Made by a program: the position numbers and the translations under genes
Assembly (NCBI GenBank): GCA_027587225.1
Contig: JAPDDQ010000006.1
Span: forward strand, 1-64,000
Length of the DNA: 64,000 nucleotides
From: Solirubrobacter taibaiensis
GTDB taxonomy: Bacteria; Actinomycetota; Thermoleophilia; Solirubrobacterales; Solirubrobacteraceae
Reading direction: 5' to 3'
Notes under the pieces: generated by a model
What the model was told of the DNA's origin: nothing
What the model saw: the letters and a program-made list of their open reading frames with translations, nothing else
Database searches by the model: none
In this document: piece by piece, positions 47,744 through 56,475 of the stretch
Numbering within the stretch: position 1 is the stretch's first letter
Layout of the letters: every line of letters starts with the position of its first letter

Positions 47744-50674
47744 GCAGGCGGCTTCGAGCAGCACCAACGCCGCCTCGCGCGTGACCGGCGCCGCCGGATC
47801 GATGCCCAGGCGCGTGAACTCCGGATTGGTCGGGTCCGGCGCGCCCCGGATCGCGATCGCCGCCGCCAACAGCTCGGCGGCGGCGTCCCGGTCCCCCTTC
47901 GCCGCGACCACGGTGGCCGCGGCCATCGCGACCGCGGCGAGCATCGGCATGTCCTTGGTGCCGACGGCCGCCGCGTGAGCCGCCGCGAGCCGCCGGTCGG
48001 CGGTGGCGAAGTCCCCGCGCTCGGCCGCCACCGCCGCGGCGATCGCGTTCACCAGGGCGTGCCCGTGGGCTGACTGCGGCATCGGCGCCGGGCCGCGGTC
48101 CAGCCGCGCCGTCGCGTCGCTCAGCTCCGCGTCAGCGGCGTCGAGGTCGCCCGCGAGCCACTCGACTCGCGCCTGCATCGACTGGATGAAGGCGAGGTCG
48201 TCCCGGCCGACGTCCCGCCCCGCGCGCGAGCGCAGCGCGAACTCCCGCGCCCCGTCCAGGTCTCCGCGCCGCATCCGCACGTCGGAGATGCGCAGGTTGA
48301 TCATGCCGCCGATGGCGTCCGGGCTGAGCGTCTTCAGCGCCTCCCGCACCTCCTCGAGCGCGTCCTCGGCGGCTTCGAGGTCACCGACCAGCAAGAGCCG
48401 CCCGGACTCCAGGAACAGCGCCATGCCGAGCGCGAAGGAGTCGCCGACCGCCGTGAGCTCGGTCCGCGCCGCGGCGAGGTGCTCGGCCATCGTCTCGATC
48501 TCGCCCTCGTTCTCCGCTCGCCCGGCGCAGAACACGCGCGCGGCGGCGCGTACCCACGGGTCGGGATGCGCGAGCGCCGCCGCCTCCTGGTCGCGCGCGC
48601 CGAACCCCTCGGCGAACATCTCCAGCACGATCTTCGCGAGCGCGATGATCGGCCGCTGCGCGTCGTCGATCACCCGCACCCGCGCGTACAGCTCGGTGAC
48701 GAGGTCCTCGGCGTTCGCCGGGTGATCCTCGATCGCGGCGAGCGCGAGCATCCCCTCGGCGATCGCGCGGTCGACCGGGTCGGACTCGCCGGGCACAGCC
48801 AGCGCGAACTCGGTCCACGTCTTCGCTTCCTGCTGGCTGCCCGAGAGCAGCCACACCCACAGCAGGTTGACCGCCAACCGCATGGCCTCGCGCGCGTCGC
48901 GCACCTCACCGAAGTGGCGCAGCGCCGCCAGCACGTGCTCGCGCTCGGCATCGACCAGCCCGAACCAGCGCCGCTGCTCAGGCCCACGCAGCCGCGGCTC
49001 GGCCTCAGCCACGAGGTCGGCGAAGAACCGCGCGTGCCGCGCGCGCACCGTCTCCAGCTCCCCTGCCTCCTCGAGTTTCTCGAGCCCGTACTCCCGGATC
49101 GTCTCGAGCATCCGGTACCGGGTCGGCTCGGCGTCCGGGATGACCTGCACGAGCGAGCGCTCCGCGAGCGCCACGAGCCCGTCGAACGCGTCGGCGTCGA
49201 ACACCGCGCTCGCCGACTCCACCGTCGCCCCCGCGGTGAAGATCGACAGGCGCCGCGCGAGCACCCGCTCGGGCTCGTCGAGCAGCTCCCAGCTCCAATC
49301 GACCACCGCGCGGAGCGTGCGGTGGCGCGGGAGCGCGGTGCGGCTGCCGCCGGTGAGCACGCGGAAACGATCGTCGAGGCGCGCGGCCAGCTCGCTCGCC
49401 GTCAATGTCCGCAGGCGCGCGGCCGCCAACTCGAGCGCCAACGGCAGCCCGTCCAGCCGGCGGCAGATCTCATGCGCGGCGTCGTCGACCACGAACCCGG
49501 GACGAGCGGCCGCCGCACGGTCGGCGAACAGCGTCAGCGCGGGCGACTCCGCGAGCGGCGGGACGGGCACGAGCGCCTCGCCGTCGATCGCCAGCGCCTC
49601 CCGGCTCGTAGCCACGATCTTCAGCCGCGGGGAGGCCTTGAGTAACGCGTCCGCCAGGTCGGCCGCACCGGCGATGACGTGCTCGCAGTTGTCGAGGACG
49701 ATGATCGCGTCGCGTTCGGAGAGCACATCGAGCAGGCGGTCGAGCGTGTCGCGCGGCGCCATGCCGGGGAGCACCGCCTCGCGCAGCCCGAGCGCTCCGG
49801 CCACCGCGGGCACGATCTCCGAGTCGGCGGTGATCGGCGCGAGCTCCACCAGCCACACCCCGTCAGCCACCTCATCCAGGTGCCGGCCCACGGCCTCGCG
49901 CGCGAGCCGTGTCTTGCCCGCGCCGCCCGGCCCGAGCAGCGTCACGAGCCGCGAGCGCTGGAGCAGCTCGTCGATCTGGCCGAGCTCGCGCTCACGGCCG
50001 ACGAAGCTCGTCACCGGCGCGGGCAGGTTCGTGCGCTTCGCGGCCGCCGGCTCGGCCTGGAGCACAGCGAGATGCGCCTGCTGGAGCTCCGGCGAGGGCA
50101 TGACGCCGAGCTCATCGTCCAGTCGCCGGCGCGTGCGGTCGTAGACGGCGAGCGCGTCGGCCTGGCGGCCCGCGGCGAACAGCGCGCCGATCAGCCGCGC
50201 CGCGAGCCGTTCGTGCAGCGGATGCTCGGCGTGCAGCGCCTCCAGCGCGCGCAGATCGCCGCGGTCGATCAGCGCCGCGACGCGCTGCTCCTCCAGCCGG
50301 GCAGCGGCCTGGTCGGCGAACCGGTATTCGCGCAGGTCCGCGAGTGCCGGCCCGCGCCACAGCTCGAGGTCGCCGGTCCGCTCGAACTCCTGCGCGTCCG
50401 TCTGCGCCTCCAGCCGGTAGCCGCCCGGCGCGGGCGCCACCAGCGCGGCGTCGCCGAGCGCCCGCCGTAGCCGCGAGACGAGTGACTGCAGCGCGTGGAC
50501 ATGGTCGGCCGGAAGCTCGTCCTCCCACACCGCCTCGACGAGCGCGCCCGTGGTCACGGGCCGCCCGGCGTCGAGCGCCAAGCGGGCGAGCAGCGCACGC
50601 AGCCGCCCGCCGCCGACCGCGACCGGGTGTCCATCGTGCTCGATCTCGAGCGGCCCGAGCAGGCCTACGCGCAT
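47717..50674 (-). CDS. AfsR/SARP-type regulator (BTAD + NB-ARC + TPR-like)
   Basis: The 985-residue transcription factor has an OmpR-type winged helix (about 1-90, MRVGLLGPLEIEHDGHPVAV, SLVSRLRRALGD), a bacterial transcriptional activation domain (about 95-210, HPLHERLAARLIGALFAAGR) and an NB-ARC-like ATPase from about 220 (FVGRERELGQIDEL, P-loop TLLGPGGAGKTRLAREAVGR, IIVLDNCEHVI, then GLPLALELAAARLR). A long helical TPR-like C-terminus follows. Such regulators activate secondary-metabolism or stress genes and sense ATP or ligands through the repeats. It is convergent with the second ABC exporter and upstream of nothing on its own strand within 27 bases. Confidence 0.92.
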   Translation of the reverse strand: MRVGLLGPLEIEHDGHPVAVGGGRLRALLARLALDAGRPVTTGALVEAVWEDELPADHVHALQSLVSRLRRALGDAALVAPAPGGYRLEAQTDAQEFERTGDLELWRGPALADLREYRFADQAAARLEEQRVAALIDRGDLRALEALHAEHPLHERLAARLIGALFAAGRQADALAVYDRTRRRLDDELGVMPSPELQQAHLAVLQAEPAAAKRTNLPAPVTSFVGRERELGQIDELLQRSRLVTLLGPGGAGKTRLAREAVGRHLDEVADGVWLVELAPITADSEIVPAVAGALGLREAVLPGMAPRDTLDRLLDVLSERDAIIVLDNCEHVIAGAADLADALLKASPRLKIVATSREALAIDGEALVPVPPLAESPALTLFADRAAAARPGFVVDDAAHEICRRLDGLPLALELAAARLRTLTASELAARLDDRFRVLTGGSRTALPRHRTLRAVVDWSWELLDEPERVLARRLSIFTAGATVESASAVFDADAFDGLVALAERSLVQVIPDAEPTRYRMLETIREYGLEKLEEAGELETVRARHARFFADLVAEAEPRLRGPEQRRWFGLVDAEREHVLAALRHFGEVRDAREAMRLAVNLLWVWLLSGSQQEAKTWTEFALAVPGESDPVDRAIAEGMLALAAIEDHPANAEDLVTELYARVRVIDDAQRPIIALAKIVLEMFAEGFGARDQEAAALAHPDPWVRAAARVFCAGRAENEGEIETMAEHLAAARTELTAVGDSFALGMALFLESGRLLLVGDLEAAEDALEEVREALKTLSPDAIGGMINLRISDVRMRRGDLDGAREFALRSRAGRDVGRDDLAFIQSMQARVEWLAGDLDAADAELSDATARLDRGPAPMPQSAHGHALVNAIAAAVAAERGDFATADRRLAAAHAAAVGTKDMPMLAAVAMAAATVVAAKGDRDAAAELLAAAIAIRGAPDPTNPEFTRLGIDPAAPVTREAALVLLEAACSRAAPVGP

Positions 50675-50678
50675 CCGC

Positions 50679-52241
50679 CTACTGTCGCAGGGTGACCGTA
50701 CGGGTAAACGTGCGCGCGGGCGCGCCGGTGGTCGTGACCCGCACTTCGACCGTCATCTTCAGGTTGCCCTTGCGCTTGCGCAAGGTCTTCGCGCGCGCCT
50801 TCGTCGGCTTCACCCGCAGGGTCGAGGTTCCGCGCTGTGTCGTGCGAGTGAGCGTCGCCAGCGTCACCGTCTTGCGGCCGAGCTTGCCCTTGATCCGCAC
50901 GCGGACGGTCGCCTGCCGGTCCACCGTGAGCGCGACCGCAAGCCCGCGCTTGAGGAACGTGCTCATCGAGATCCGCTTCGCGAGGTCCAGCCCGATCGGG
51001 ACACCCGGCGTCGGCGGAGCGGGCGGCGGGGGCGGGGGCGGCGGGGTCGGCGGCGTGTAGACCGTGGTCTGATCGCTGCGGAACGGCCCGCTGATCTCGT
51101 ACACGATGCCTGCCGCGGCGAAGCGCTGAGACCCGACGTACATGCGCGTGCCGCCGGGGTTGAACGCGATCGAGACGACCTCGGAGCCGGCGTGCCCGTC
51201 GCCCGTGAGCTTCACGAACCGTGACACCTCGTTGGCCCGCGTGATCAGGCCGACGTCCAGTGCATCCGGGTTGTTGCGGTAGGTGTCCTCCGCGACCATC
51301 AGATCGCCGGACTTGGTCACGAGCACGTTGTCGACCTCGGTCAGCGGCGTGCCGGGGAGATCGCCCGCGCGGTACAAGACGTCGACGGTCCCGGCGGCCG
51401 TGTCGTAGACGTGGATCGTCTCGTCGTTGGTCGTCGCCAGGTAGACGCGGCCGCTGTCGTACCAGATGCCCTCGCCGCGGGCGAACTTGATCGAGTCCGC
51501 GTGCTGCTGGCGCAGTGGCGTGGGGCCCAGGAACATCGGATCGCCGATCGTCTTCCAGACGACCCGGTTGCCGACCCCCGCGCAGGCGATGTCCAGCCTG
51601 CCGGTGGAGAGGTCACCCCACGCGTCGGGCCTGAAGCGGTAGAACCCGCCGTCGCCCATGTCCTCGCTCAGATAGAGGAATTCCTTCCCGTCCCGGTCCG
51701 CGCACGCGGCCTCGTGCTGGAAGACGCCCATCGCGGGGCGATCGACGGCGGGACCGCCCGTCACCGGGCACTCCCAGACGCGTCCGCGCTCGACCTCCTC
51801 ACACGAGAGCCACGTGCCCCAGGGCGTCCCGCCGCCCGCGCAGTTCGTGCTCGTGCCACTCAGGATGCGGTACGCCTGGGTGATGGTGCCGGCCGCATCG
51901 AAGCGAATCGCGGACGCGCCACCCAGTCCGCCGGGGACCTCGGAGTTGACGGCCAGGATCCAGCCGCCGTCGGGCAGCGGGAACGTGGCCGCGCCGTCGG
52001 GGTAGATCGGGAACACGTAGCCCGTGCCTGTCACCGGCAGATTCGACTGGGCGATCACGCGCGAGCTGAACCCGGGCGGGAGCCGCAGCCCGTTGGCGTC
52101 CGGAGCGAGAAGCGGCCCGTACGGTCCCGACTCGGTGGCGACGGGCGGGGCAGCGAACGCGTCCCGCCAGAAGGTGGGGCCGAACGACACCGCCGCGGCG
52201 GTCGTCAGACCGGACTGGATCAACCGCCGGCGCGTGAACAT
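50679..52241 (-). CDS. Tat-exported DUF839/PhoX-like protein
   Basis: The 520-residue protein starts with a twin-arginine signal (FTRRRLIQSGLTTAAAVSFG). The main body (about 40-390) is a DUF839/PhoX-type propeller: LRLPPGFSSRVIAQSN, WGTWLSCEEVERGRVWE, VFQHEAACADRDGKEFLYLS and TEVDNVLVTKSGDLMVAEDT. PhoX members are calcium/iron alkaline phosphatases, and several acidic residues that could bind metals are present. A Pro-rich hinge (about 395-410) leads to a Lys/Arg-rich beta domain (RVRIKGKLGRKTVTLATLTR), similar in style to the C-terminus of the 8602 protein. Export folded through Tat fits a metalloprotein. It sits 4 bases upstream of the AfsR-type gene. Confidence 0.85.
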   Translation of the reverse strand: MFTRRRLIQSGLTTAAAVSFGPTFWRDAFAAPPVATESGPYGPLLAPDANGLRLPPGFSSRVIAQSNLPVTGTGYVFPIYPDGAATFPLPDGGWILAVNSEVPGGLGGASAIRFDAAGTITQAYRILSGTSTNCAGGGTPWGTWLSCEEVERGRVWECPVTGGPAVDRPAMGVFQHEAACADRDGKEFLYLSEDMGDGGFYRFRPDAWGDLSTGRLDIACAGVGNRVVWKTIGDPMFLGPTPLRQQHADSIKFARGEGIWYDSGRVYLATTNDETIHVYDTAAGTVDVLYRAGDLPGTPLTEVDNVLVTKSGDLMVAEDTYRNNPDALDVGLITRANEVSRFVKLTGDGHAGSEVVSIAFNPGGTRMYVGSQRFAAAGIVYEISGPFRSDQTTVYTPPTPPPPPPPPAPPTPGVPIGLDLAKRISMSTFLKRGLAVALTVDRQATVRVRIKGKLGRKTVTLATLTRTTQRGTSTLRVKPTKARAKTLRKRKGNLKMTVEVRVTTTGAPARTFTRTVTLRQ

Positions 52242-52306
52242 GAGCCATGTCTACAGGGCTGCGTACGAGCGCGCCAAAGAGCGGTCTTCCGGTGTGACCG
52301 AATGGG

Positions 52307-53596
52307 TCACTCCATAGCGGGGGAGACGACCGCCACCGGCGCGCCGGGCGCTCCGCCGAGCCGATTGCGGTAGGTCGGCACGCCGACACAGGTGAACAGC
52401 GTCGCCGCGAGCGGCGCGCCGATCGTCGCCTCGAACTCGGAGTCGAGGAAGGTCATGCCGGTCGCCCCGAACCCGTGCGCGTAGGCCTCCAGGTGCAGTC
52501 GGCCTTCCACGATCCCGGCCTCGAGCAGCGCCTCGCGGTAGTCGCGATCGTCGAGCGCGTCCAGGTCCATCGCGCCCATGACCACGAACGCCGCGTCGCG
52601 CCCGAGTGGCTGGTCCCAGCACAGCTGGAACAGCTCCTCACGCAGGTTCCCGGTCCGCAGCGCGTCGGGCCAGCGGTAGATGCCGGGCTCGACGTCCTCG
52701 ACGCCGTGGATGGCGACGTAGTGCGGATGGCGCGCGTCGCGCAGCGCGCTGGTGAAGATGCGCTCGAACGCCACGCGCGGGATCGTGCGCGCGGGGTCCA
52801 TCCGGCGCGTGGAGCCGCGCCGGAGGATCACGTCGTCGTCGAACGGCGCGGGCCGCAGCGGCCACGGTGCCCCGAGTGCCGCGCCGTCACCCGCCCGCTG
52901 CGTGGCCGTGATCAGCGGGAGCTCACGCGGGGCGTGATCGACGGCGCCGCGCGACGCCGGCGCGGTCGGCTCGATCCGGGGCGCGCCGTCGCCGAGTGCG
53001 ACCAGCGCCAGCGGGAACTCGTGCGTGCCGTCCGCACCCACGAGCTCACTCACGCGAGCGTCCGGGAACCGCGTGAACAGGCGACCTTCGGGGGCGAGCG
53101 CGAGCGTCTGGGCGAGCATCGTGCCGGCGTCCCAGTACAGGTGGCGGAAGCCGCGCTCGGCGTAGCGCCACGCCGTGCGCCACGGAACACCGGTGACGAT
53201 CAGCGTCGTCGCCTCGCCGCCGGCCGCAGGTGCGATCCGCACCAGCGCGTGCGCCTCGGGGTCGTACCAGTGGACGCCGTCCGGAGCCGACACGTACAGC
53301 TCGAGCGGGAACCGGCCGCCCGCGGAGCCGGCGGCGCGCAGCAACAGCGTCGGGCGCCCTTCGCGCTCGTGGGTGCGCACCACGCCGGCGGACAGGTAGA
53401 GCACGCGTCCGAGGCCGGACAACTCGCGCGGGAGCGGCGTGCGCGGCAGGTCCTCCGCGTAGCGCTTGTACGGGTACGGCCAGGTCGCGAAGTCGTTCGT
53501 GACGAGGTCCTGCAGGACGAGTGGGTGGTCGGCCGGAGGGGCCGGGAAGTCGTCCCCGAGGTGGTACGAGCTCAACGCGTGGTACAGCCGCGCCAT
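52307..53596 (-). CDS. SagB-type nitroreductase-fold dehydrogenase
   Basis: The protein of about 429 residues has an N-terminal region (LYHALSSYHLGDDFPAPPAD, FATWPYPYKRYAEDLPRTPL) and two nitroreductase-like halves. GRVLYLSAGVVRTHEREGRP and LYVSAPDGVHWYDPEAHALV lie in the first, and ILRRGSTRRMDPARTIPRVA with LHLEAYAHGFGATGMTFLDS in the second. This is the SagB/ThcOx layout, FMN-dependent enzymes that oxidise azolines in peptide natural products. No YcaO cyclodehydratase or precursor peptide is visible nearby, so it may act elsewhere. The ATG at 53596 has AGGCGG just upstream; ATG 53611 and GTG 53629 are alternatives. Confidence 0.82.
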   Translation of the reverse strand: MARLYHALSSYHLGDDFPAPPADHPLVLQDLVTNDFATWPYPYKRYAEDLPRTPLPRELSGLGRVLYLSAGVVRTHEREGRPTLLLRAAGSAGGRFPLELYVSAPDGVHWYDPEAHALVRIAPAAGGEATTLIVTGVPWRTAWRYAERGFRHLYWDAGTMLAQTLALAPEGRLFTRFPDARVSELVGADGTHEFPLALVALGDGAPRIEPTAPASRGAVDHAPRELPLITATQRAGDGAALGAPWPLRPAPFDDDVILRRGSTRRMDPARTIPRVAFERIFTSALRDARHPHYVAIHGVEDVEPGIYRWPDALRTGNLREELFQLCWDQPLGRDAAFVVMGAMDLDALDDRDYREALLEAGIVEGRLHLEAYAHGFGATGMTFLDSEFEATIGAPLAATLFTCVGVPTYRNRLGGAPGAPVAVVSPAME

Positions 53597-53649
53597 ATCT
53601 CCGCCTGCCATCCCGGAATTGTCGCGCACGGCGTACCGTCCTGCTGGTC

Positions 53650-54435
53650 ATGAGCACACGCATGCGAGACCTGCTGTTCGCGACGGACCTGCGGCACGAG
53701 CCCGTCGAGAAGCGCGTCCGCGCCGACGATGTCGTCGACAGCACGCGGGCGGTGCTCGTGTGGGAGCCGCGCCGCGTCACGCCGTTGTACGCCGTCCCGG
53801 CCGCGGACATCGCCGCGCCGCTGACGCCGGGCGGCGAGTCCATCGCGGTTCCCGACGGCATCCTCCATCCCGGCATTCCGTTCGCCGCGCACACCGCGGA
53901 GGGTGAGTCGGTGACGGTGGGCGAGCGCGTGGGCGCCGGGTTCCGGCTCGCCGACGCGGACCTCGACGGCTACGTGCTGCTCGACTTCTACGCGTTCGAC
54001 GCCTGGCTGGAGGAGGACGAGCCGATCCACGGCCACCCGCGCGATCCGTTCTCGCGCGTGGACGTGCGGCTCACGTCCCGGCCCGTGCGGATCGAGCTCG
54101 ACGGCGAGGTGCTGGCCGAGTCCTCGCGCGCGCGGCTGTTGTTCGAGACGCTGGTCCCGACGCGCTTCTACCTCCCGCGCGAGGACGTGCGCGTCCCGCT
54201 CACGCGCAGCGACACGCGGAGCTACTGCCCGTACAAGGGCGAGGCGTCGTACTGGTCGGCGGGCGCGCACGAGGACATCGCATGGAGCTACGAGGCGCCG
54301 CTGCCGGATCTGCCGATGATCGCCGGGCTCGTCGCGTTCTGGGACGAGCGCGTGGACGTGTTCGTCGACGGCGAGCTGCGGGGCGCGCCGGTCGGTGACG
54401 TCGCCGACGCCATGCGCGACGAATTCGGCTTCTAA
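53650..54435 (+). CDS. DUF427 double-domain protein
   Basis: The 261-residue protein contains two DUF427-like halves. The first (about 25-125) has ADDVVDSTRAVLVWEPRRVT and PLYAVPAADI. The second (about 140-255) has VRIELDGEVLAESSRARLLF, RFYLPREDVRVPLTRSDTRS, YCPYKGEASYWSAG and FWDERVDVFVDGE. The Tyr-Cys-Pro-x-Lys-Gly motif is the family hallmark. DUF427 has no established reaction. It is divergent from the SagB-type gene and ends 4 bases inside the convergent TetR gene. Confidence 0.88.
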   Translation: MSTRMRDLLFATDLRHEPVEKRVRADDVVDSTRAVLVWEPRRVTPLYAVPAADIAAPLTPGGESIAVPDGILHPGIPFAAHTAEGESVTVGERVGAGFRLADADLDGYVLLDFYAFDAWLEEDEPIHGHPRDPFSRVDVRLTSRPVRIELDGEVLAESSRARLLFETLVPTRFYLPREDVRVPLTRSDTRSYCPYKGEASYWSAGAHEDIAWSYEAPLPDLPMIAGLVAFWDERVDVFVDGELRGAPVGDVADAMRDEFGF

Positions 54436-54986
54436 AGGAGCTTCTCGCGCAGGCTGTGTGCGAGGCCGTCGGCCTGTTCCGGGCTGAGCAGCGCCGACAG
54501 CTCGAGCGTCGCGATCCCGTGGCCCGCGGCCCACAGCTCCATCGCGAGCGCAGCGCCGTCTCCGTCGCCGAGGTAGCGCTGCGCGCCCGCCACGAGCGTC
54601 GCGAACGTCCCCGCGCACTCGGCGGCGTCGGCCTCGTCGAGCGGCGCCTCCATGAACATCACGCGGTACAGGTCCGGCTGCTCGCGCGCGAACGCGTTGT
54701 AGGAGCGGCACAGCGCCTCCAGGTCCGCCCGCGCGTCGTCCGTCGCCGGCGCTGCAGCCATCGCGCCGGCGAGCGCGCCGTAGCCCTTCCGGCGCACCTC
54801 GCGCTTGAGCTCGTTCATCGAGCCGAAGTGCGTGTAGATGGCCATCGTCGTGGTGCCCGCCGCGCTCGCGACACGACGCAACGTGAACGCGGTCGGGCCC
54901 TCATGGGCCAGCAGTTGGGCGGCCGCGGCGATCAACTCCGAGCGCACGGCGGGAGAGGCTTTTCGAGGGGACACGACATGAAGCAT
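54432..54986 (-). CDS. TetR-family regulator
   Basis: The 184-residue regulator has an N-terminal helix-turn-helix (SELIAAAAQLLAHEGPTAFT, RRVASAAGTTTMAIYTHFGS) and a C-terminal TetR_C-type domain (LCRSYNAFAREQPDLYRVMF, AAGHGIATLELSAL). It is divergent from a RidA-family gene across 24 bases carrying two overlapping repeats, suggesting control of both. The ATG at 54986 lies inside that repeat; a GTG at 54974 is an alternative start. The stop overlaps the DUF427 gene on the opposite strand. Confidence 0.87.
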   Translation of the reverse strand: MLHVVSPRKASPAVRSELIAAAAQLLAHEGPTAFTLRRVASAAGTTTMAIYTHFGSMNELKREVRRKGYGALAGAMAAAPATDDARADLEALCRSYNAFAREQPDLYRVMFMEAPLDEADAAECAGTFATLVAGAQRYLGDGDGAALAMELWAAGHGIATLELSALLSPEQADGLAHSLREKLL

Positions 54987-55008
54987 ATCAATGCTATATC
55001 GTTGCTAT
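54985..55008. promoter_or_regulatory. Tandem AT-rich operator between tetR and ridA-like genes
   Basis: Two overlapping 13-base direct repeats, ATATCAATGCTAT (54985-54997) and ATATCGTTGCTAT (54996-55008), occupy the whole gap between the divergent start codons. They are far more AT-rich than the flanks and include TATA-like -10 elements, so they are the likely promoter and TetR binding site. Confidence 0.55.
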
Positions 55009-55010
55009 GC

Positions 55011-55400
55011 ATGAGCGTCGAACTGATCAATCCCGCTGGGCGTCCCGTCACGCCCTTCTACCACCACGTCAGCGTCGCCACCGGCACGCGGACGATCCAC
55101 ATCGCGGGCCAGACCGGCTCCGATGAGCACGGCCAGCTCGTCGACGGCGGCCTCGCCGCGCAGGCCGAAAAGGCCCTGCGCAATGTCATCCTCGCGGTCG
55201 AGGCCGCGGGCGCCTCGGCCGCCGACCTCGTGAAGCTCACGATGTACGTCACCGACTGGACGCCGGACCAGCTCGGCGAGCTCGGCGCCGGCCTGGCCGC
55301 CGTGGAAGACGTCCCGCGCGTGCCGGCGTCGCTGATCGGCGTCTCGATCCTGTTCGAGCCCGGCTACCGGATCGAGATCGAAGCGGTCGCCGTCGCTTAG
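55011..55400 (+). CDS. RidA/YjgF-family protein
   Basis: The 129-residue protein has the Rid fold signatures HIAGQTGSDEHGQLVDGGLA, QAEKALRNVILAVEAAGASA, DLVKLTMYVTD and IGVSILFEPGYRIEIEAVAV. RidA enzymes hydrolyse reactive enamines or imines. The catalytic Arg usually found near the C-terminus (RVPVE-type block) is replaced here by PRVPASLIGVSILF, so the activity could be that of a Rid subfamily other than RidA. It is divergent from a TetR regulator and followed after 46 bases by an SDR gene. Confidence 0.85.
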   Translation: MSVELINPAGRPVTPFYHHVSVATGTRTIHIAGQTGSDEHGQLVDGGLAAQAEKALRNVILAVEAAGASAADLVKLTMYVTDWTPDQLGELGAGLAAVEDVPRVPASLIGVSILFEPGYRIEIEAVAVA

Positions 55401-55446
55401 GCGACACCTGGGTGCGCTCCGCGCGGCCCCGCCGCGTAGCGCCAGC

Positions 55447-56445
55447 ATGGACGGAAAGCGCATTCTGCTCACAGGAGCCAGCAGCGGGGTCGGCCTCGCG
55501 ACGACGGAGCGGCTCGCCCGCGGGGGCGCGTCACTCGTGCTGGTCGCCCGTGGCGAGGTGGCGCTGGAGGAGGCCGCCGAGCGTGCCCGTGCCCTTGGGG
55601 CGGTCGCCCACGCCCTGCCGGCGGACCTCGCCGACCGCGAGGCCGCCACGGCGGTCGTCGAGCAGGCGATCGAGCTGCTCGGCGGCCTCGACGTGGTGAT
55701 CAGCAACGCCGGCGCCGTCGTCTTCGGGCACTTCCTCGAGGTCGAGCCTGAGGACTTCGATCGCACGATGGAGGTGACCTTCGGGGGCGCGGTGAACCTC
55801 ATCCGCGCCGCCCTGCCGGAGCTGCGCCGGACCTGCGGGAGCCTCATCGCCGTGTCCTCGATGATGGCCCGGCTGCCGCTGCCCGCGTTCTCGAGCTACA
55901 CCGCGTCCAAGCACGCCCTGCGCGGCTTCCTGAACACCCTCGCCGTCGAGGAGCGCGAGCAGCGCACGGGCGTCCGGTTCTCCATGATCGAGCCCGGGCC
56001 GCTCGACACGCCGATCTACGGCCGGGCGACGAGCGCCACCGGCCGCAGCCCCGCGCGACTGTTTGACGCCTACCACCCGGACGAGATCGCCAAGGCCGTC
56101 GAGCGCGCCCTGGACCGCCCGCGGCGCGAGCACGTCGTCGGCGGCGAATCGAAGCTCATGACCTTGCTCTACGAGAACGTCCGCCCGGTCGGGGAGCTCG
56201 CGCTGGTGTTCGTCGACCGTTGGTACCGCCTCGGCGGCGAGCCCACCTCCGGGCCGGGCAGCCTGTGGGAGGGCAACGATCGGGCCCGGATCGGCGACGG
56301 GCACCCCGCCCGCCGCAGCGGCGACGTCGTGGCCTTCGCGCGCAACATGCTGCACGCCGGCCGGCGCGCCGTCGCGCTCGGCCCAGCGCTGCTGCGACCC
56401 GTGCCCGAGGAGTCGCCGGCAGAACGTCCCGCTAAACGGACCTAG
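55447..56445 (+). CDS. Short-chain dehydrogenase/reductase with C-terminal extension
   Basis: The 332-residue SDR has a nucleotide-binding motif ILLTGASSGVGLATTERLAR, the structural NAG in VVISNAGAVVF, the catalytic Ser in IAVSSMMARLPLP and YTASKHALRGFLNTLAVEER with the catalytic Tyr and Lys. The first 250 residues are a classical SDR. The remaining 80 (DRWYRLGGEPTSGPGSLWEG onward) are an Arg-rich extension seen in some membrane-associated actinobacterial SDRs. The substrate is unknown. It precedes the three-gene paralogous membrane family by 30 bases. Confidence 0.88.
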   Translation: MDGKRILLTGASSGVGLATTERLARGGASLVLVARGEVALEEAAERARALGAVAHALPADLADREAATAVVEQAIELLGGLDVVISNAGAVVFGHFLEVEPEDFDRTMEVTFGGAVNLIRAALPELRRTCGSLIAVSSMMARLPLPAFSSYTASKHALRGFLNTLAVEEREQRTGVRFSMIEPGPLDTPIYGRATSATGRSPARLFDAYHPDEIAKAVERALDRPRREHVVGGESKLMTLLYENVRPVGELALVFVDRWYRLGGEPTSGPGSLWEGNDRARIGDGHPARRSGDVVAFARNMLHAGRRAVALGPALLRPVPEESPAERPAKRT

Positions 56446-56475
56446 GCGGTTTGGTTCGCGGGCCACTGCGGCATA

